From Actinomycetota bacterium (GTDB lineage: Bacteria > Actinomycetota > Acidimicrobiia > IMCC26256 > PALSA-610): a stretch of DNA of 9,824 bases. Positions 6,867-9,824 of this stretch are shown here, piece after piece. The stretch covers positions 1 through 9,824 of the forward strand of contig JAUZEM010000494.1 of assembly GCA_030839005.1 (NCBI GenBank), in the 5' to 3' direction. The notes below the pieces were generated by a model, which was not told the DNA's origin, did no database searches, and saw nothing but the letters and a program-made list of their open reading frames with translations. Positions within the stretch are counted from its first letter, which is position 1. Every line of letters starts with the position of its first letter. The position numbers were made by a program, and so were the translations under genes.

Positions 6867-8136
6867 GAGCAAGGCGCAGAAGCCGAGCAGCCCGCTCCGG
6901 CGGAATTCGAACTTCGCCCACCTCTGGTGGGCCGAATCCATCTCGCAGCTCGGCAGCCAGGTCAGCCTGCTCGCGCTCCCGCTCGTCGCGATCACCGTGC
7001 TTCACGCGTCGACGTTCGCGGTCGGCGCCCTCACGGCCGTAGAATTCGCGCCGTTCGTGCTGTTCGGATTGCCCGCCGGCGCGATCGTCGATCGGCTTCC
7101 TCGCCGGCCCGTCCTCATGTTCGCCGACCTCGGACGCGCGGTCGCGCTCGCGTCGGTGCCGCTCGCGTACGCCCTTGACGTGCTCAGCTATGCCCAACTG
7201 CTCGTCGTCGTGTTCACAACCGGCAGCCTGACGGTCTTCTTCGACGTCGCGTACCAGTCGATCCTGCCGGCACTCGTCGAACGCGATCAGATCGTCGACG
7301 GCAACGCGCGGCTGGAGGTGAGCCGGTCGAGCGCGCAACTCGCCGGCCCGGCCGTCGGCGGTCTGCTCGTACAGGCGATCGGCGCGGCGTCGGCGGTCAC
7401 CGCTGACGCGATCAGCTTCGTCGGCTCCGCGCTGTTGATCCGAGGCATACATGCGGACGAACCACCGATCGACCCGCGCGAGGCCGGCATGTCGGGGCTG
7501 CGTTCGCTCGGGCGCGAGATCCGTGAAGGCCTGCACTACGTCCTCGGACATCGCGTGTTGCGCATGGTCGCAGGCAGCACCGCCACGTCGAACTTCTTCT
7601 CGTCGATGACCACTGCGGTGTTCCTGCTCTACGCGGTGCGGGAGCGGCACTACAGCGCCGGCCTCGTCGGAGCCGTGTTCGCGATCGGCAACGTCGGTCC
7701 GCTCGTCGCCGCCGTCACCTCGGCGCGCATCACGCGAGTGCTGAAGCTGGGTCGCGCGATCTGGCTGGGCATGCTGATCGCGCAATTGGCGACGCTGCTG
7801 TTGGGCGTCGCACCGACGCAGCACGCCTTCGCGTACTTCACCGTCGCGTGGCTGCTGTTCGGCTTCGGCGGGACCGTCTACAACATCTCGCAGGTGAGTC
7901 TGCGCCAGGCGATCACGCCGCGCCGGTTGCAAGGCCGCATGAACGCGTCGATGCGATTCATGATCTGGGGAACGATGCCCTTCGGCTCACTCGCCGGCGG
8001 CGCGCTGGGTACGTGGATCGGCCTGCGGCCGACGCTGCTCGTCGCGGGAATCGGGGGCATGGCCGCCGTGCCGTGGGTGCTGGCGCGATCGGTGCGCGAG
8101 CTGCGCGAGATCCCGGAGTTGGAGCCGATCGACTGA
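6865..8136 (+). CDS. MFS efflux transporter
   Basis: This 423-aa membrane protein is a proton-driven exporter of the MFS_3 / EntS- and macrolide-efflux-like group. It has about 12 predicted transmembrane helices, with clear hydrophobic runs at residues about 33-46, 52-75, 92-120 and onward. The conserved motif A loop between helices 2 and 3 reads GLPAGAIVDRLPRRP (68-82). The cytoplasmic loop in the middle (about 195-235) is charged, and the motif is echoed weakly in the second half. Length is normal. The substrate is unknown; drugs, siderophores or endogenous metabolites are all exported by relatives. The GTG start at 6865 overlaps the operator palindrome and lacks a Shine-Dalgarno. It is divergent from the ArsR-like gene, its probable local regulator, and converges on asd with 18 bp between stop codons. 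Confidence 0.92.
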   Translation: MSKAQKPSSPLRRNSNFAHLWWAESISQLGSQVSLLALPLVAITVLHASTFAVGALTAVEFAPFVLFGLPAGAIVDRLPRRPVLMFADLGRAVALASVPLAYALDVLSYAQLLVVVFTTGSLTVFFDVAYQSILPALVERDQIVDGNARLEVSRSSAQLAGPAVGGLLVQAIGAASAVTADAISFVGSALLIRGIHADEPPIDPREAGMSGLRSLGREIREGLHYVLGHRVLRMVAGSTATSNFFSSMTTAVFLLYAVRERHYSAGLVGAVFAIGNVGPLVAAVTSARITRVLKLGRAIWLGMLIAQLATLLLGVAPTQHAFAYFTVAWLLFGFGGTVYNISQVSLRQAITPRRLQGRMNASMRFMIWGTMPFGSLAGGALGTWIGLRPTLLVAGIGGMAAVPWVLARSVRELREIPELEPID

Positions 8137-8154
8137 AGCGCGCGCCGGCCGTCG

Positions 8155-9177
8155 CTACAGGAGGAGTTCCGCCATCTGCACACCGTTCAACGCCGCGCCC
8201 TTGCGGAGGTTGTCGCCGGTGACCCACAGATCGATCGATCCAGGTTCGGACGGGTCCTCCCGCACGCGCCCGACGAGTACCGGGTCGATGCCGGCGGCCT
8301 CCTGCGGGGTCGGGTAACCGTCGCCGTCGTCGACGAGCAGTACACCGGGCGCGTCGCGCAACAGCTCGACGGCTTCGGCCTTGGTCATCGGACGGTCGAA
8401 GCGCACATTGGCGCTCACCGCGTGGCCGACGTATACCGGCACTCGCACACACGTGACGCTGCAGCGGATCTCGTCGTCGTGGAGGATCTTGCGCGACTCG
8501 CGCACCATCTTCCACTCCTCCGACGTGTAACCCTGCTCCGTCACCGAGCCCGCCAGCGGGATCACGTTGCCCGCGATCGGCTTCGCCCAGACCTCGCCCT
8601 GTACGAGGAATCCCGGTTGGCCGCCCGCCCGCCGCAACTCCCCCGAGCGACCGTCGAGCTTGGTCCACTGCGCGTCGAGCTCGTGCACCCCGACCTGCCC
8701 GGCGCCCGACACCGATTGGTACGTCGAAATGACCATGCGGTCGATCCGCGCGGCTCGATGCAGCGGCGCGAGCGCGGTGACGGGGATCATCGTCGTGCAG
8801 TTCGGGCACGATGCGATGCCCTTCGGCATGTCGTGCATGTCTTCGGGGTTCACCTCGGCGACGACGAGCGGGACGTCGGGATCCATACGGAATGCCGACG
8901 ACTTGTCGATGACCTTCGCACCCGCCGCCGCGGCCTGCGGCGACCACTCGATCGAGAGGGGCTCGTCGACGTCGACGATCACGAGATCGAGGCCGTCGAA
9001 ACAGCCGGGGCGCAGCACCTCACACGTCACGTCGCCACCGTTGAACGCGAGCTTGCGACCGGCGGAGCGCGGCGATGCGTAGACGCGCAGCTCGCTCACC
9101 GGAAACGCGCGCTCTTCGAGGGTCCGCAGCATCTCGGTGCCCACCATGCCGGTGGCACCCATCAGACCGACTCGCAC
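8155..9177 (-). CDS. asd: Aspartate-semialdehyde dehydrogenase
   Basis: This enzyme reduces L-aspartyl-4-phosphate to L-aspartate-4-semialdehyde with NADPH, the step after aspartokinase and the branch point to lysine/diaminopimelate, threonine, methionine and isoleucine. The product is 340 aa from the GTG at 9177, with AAGGAG (9188-9183) 5 nt upstream inside the end of lysC. The N-terminal nucleotide-binding motif is GATGMVG (7-13). The catalytic cysteine is C127 in SCPNCTTM. The region with Q154 (STYQSVSGAG), R245 and H252 (RVPVYVGHA) supplies substrate binding and the acid/base histidine. The C-terminal signature GDNLRKGAALNG is present (321-332). An in-frame extension to 9255 exists, but it would run back through lysC and lacks conservation. 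All expected residues are intact. Confidence 0.97.
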   Translation of the reverse strand: MRVGLMGATGMVGTEMLRTLEERAFPVSELRVYASPRSAGRKLAFNGGDVTCEVLRPGCFDGLDLVIVDVDEPLSIEWSPQAAAAGAKVIDKSSAFRMDPDVPLVVAEVNPEDMHDMPKGIASCPNCTTMIPVTALAPLHRAARIDRMVISTYQSVSGAGQVGVHELDAQWTKLDGRSGELRRAGGQPGFLVQGEVWAKPIAGNVIPLAGSVTEQGYTSEEWKMVRESRKILHDDEIRCSVTCVRVPVYVGHAVSANVRFDRPMTKAEAVELLRDAPGVLLVDDGDGYPTPQEAAGIDPVLVGRVREDPSEPGSIDLWVTGDNLRKGAALNGVQMAELLL

Positions 9178-9179
9178 GA

Positions 9180-9824
9180 TTACTCCTTGTCCAGCCCGAA
9201 CGTGGCATGCAGCGAACGCACCGCGCGCTCCACATCTTCTTCGGCGACCACGCACGAGATCCGAATCGTCGACGTACTGATCATCTCGATGTTGACGCCC
9301 TCGTTGGCAAGCGTCTCGAACATCTTGGCCGCGATGCCGGGATGGGTCTTCATGCCGGCGCCGATCAGCGACACGCGACCAATGTTCTCGTCGGTGCCGA
9401 ACCCGCTCGCCTCGGTGTCAACGACGATCTTCTCCATGCACCGGGCCGCGCGCTCGACGTCGGCACGCGGCACGGTGAAAGAGATGTCGGTGTGCCCCGC
9501 GCTCGACACGTTCTGCACGATCATGTCGACGTTGATGCCCGCCTCTGCCAAATCGCGGAAGATGGTGGCCGCGATTCCGGGACGGTCGGGCACCTGCTCG
9601 ATCGTCACCTTGGCCTCGGTCGTGTCGTGGGTGACGCCCGAGATGATCGCTTGCTCCATCGCTTCGATCGCGTCCATCACGGCATCCTCCTCGGTGACCC
9701 AGGTTCCCGGTGCCCAGGTGAAGCTCGACCGTACATGCACCTTCACGCGGTGATTGCGTGCGAACTCGACGGAGCGCAGTGAGAGCACACGCCCGCCCGT
9801 CGCGGCCATCTCGAGCATCTCGTC
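9180..9824 (-). CDS. lysC: Aspartokinase, C-terminal part (5' end beyond window)
   Basis: The last 214 residues of aspartokinase are present; the amino-acid kinase domain mostly lies outside the window. Aspartokinase phosphorylates aspartate with ATP to start the lysine/threonine/methionine/diaminopimelate pathway. The fragment opens with DEMLEMAATGGRVLSLRS and HVRSSF, the conserved end of the kinase domain. Two ACT domains follow: the first from about SGVTHDTTEAKVTIEQVPDR, and the second from RVSLIGAGMKTHPGIAAKMF through NIEMISTSTIRIS. These bind lysine and/or threonine for feedback inhibition. The usual ISTSEIRIS motif reads ISTSTIRIS here, with Thr for Glu. The TAA (9182-9180) lies 2 nt before the asd GTG, so the two genes form an operon. 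Confidence 0.96.
   Translation of the reverse strand, partial: DEMLEMAATGGRVLSLRSVEFARNHRVKVHVRSSFTWAPGTWVTEEDAVMDAIEAMEQAIISGVTHDTTEAKVTIEQVPDRPGIAATIFRDLAEAGINVDMIVQNVSSAGHTDISFTVPRADVERAARCMEKIVVDTEASGFGTDENIGRVSLIGAGMKTHPGIAAKMFETLANEGVNIEMISTSTIRISCVVAEEDVERAVRSLHATFGLDKE
9675..9691 (-). promoter_or_regulatory. Internal ribosome site and start for an aspartokinase beta subunit
   Basis: Within lysC, AGGAGG (9691-9686) is followed by an in-frame GTG at 9680 (5 nt) and ATG at 9677 (8 nt). Starting at 9677 gives a 165-aa product (9180-9677) that is just the two ACT domains. This matches the size and position of the beta subunit made from the same gene in Corynebacterium and Bacillus alpha2beta2 aspartokinases. 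Confidence 0.55.

Noticed and set aside
6862..7932. Minus-strand open frame of 356 codons opposite the MFS gene
   Set aside because: It is rich in Arg, Asp, Glu and Gln, as expected when hydrophobic membrane codons are read in reverse. There is no family match and no ribosome site.
8137..8154. GC-rich self-complementary words between the MFS and asd stops as a terminator
   Set aside because: Only very short arms can be paired, and no T-tract follows on either strand.
8422..9753. Plus-strand open frame opposite asd and lysC
   Set aside because: It crosses two clearly conserved genes and shows no domain; it is a shadow frame.

Overview
The window is high-GC bacterial DNA, about two thirds G+C by eye, with frequent GTG starts and dense packing. 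The gene content (an ECF42-type sigma factor with a DGPF/YCII partner, a lysC-asd pair with an internal aspartokinase start, a PKD-repeat surface protein and leaderless divergent promoters) points to a chromosomal segment of an actinomycete-like bacterium. Acidimicrobiia or another little-cultured actinobacterial class is my guess; the sequence does not fix the taxon. I see no mobile element, tRNA, rRNA or CRISPR array.

Layout. (1) 1-345 (+) is the C-terminal end of a secreted PKD-domain protein, convergent with (2) a three-PAS diguanylate cyclase (354-2039, -). (3) A roughly 200 bp divergent spacer leads to a Vgb-like seven-bladed beta-propeller lipoprotein (2238-3362, +). (4) A small dimeric alpha/beta-barrel (ABM-like) protein (3436-3732, -) is divergent from a membrane-anchored YceI lipocalin-fold protein (3904-4608, +). 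(5) A DGPF/YCII protein (5873-6220, -) overlaps an ECF42 sigma factor (4620-5876, -) by 4 bp. They sit behind a promoter-like pair, TGTCGA-17-CGTC, that fits the ECF42 consensus as I recall it, so autoregulation is likely. (6) An ArsR-type winged-helix regulator (6311-6826, -) is divergent from an MFS exporter (6865-8136, +). Between them are a near-perfect operator palindrome and two -10 elements, each exactly 6 nt before a GTG start, implying leaderless transcripts on both sides. (7) The lysC 3' part and asd (9824 down to 8155, -) form the start of the aspartate-family amino acid and diaminopimelate pathway.

How it works together. The window holds several independent small modules rather than one large system. 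They are cell-surface proteins next to a c-di-GMP enzyme, an ECF42 signalling unit, a self-contained regulator/efflux pair, and a housekeeping biosynthetic operon. The most informative signals beyond the genes are regulatory: the putative ECF42 autoregulatory promoter, the compact leaderless divergent promoter with its operator, and a Shine-Dalgarno sequence inside lysC placed to make a separate ACT-domain beta subunit.
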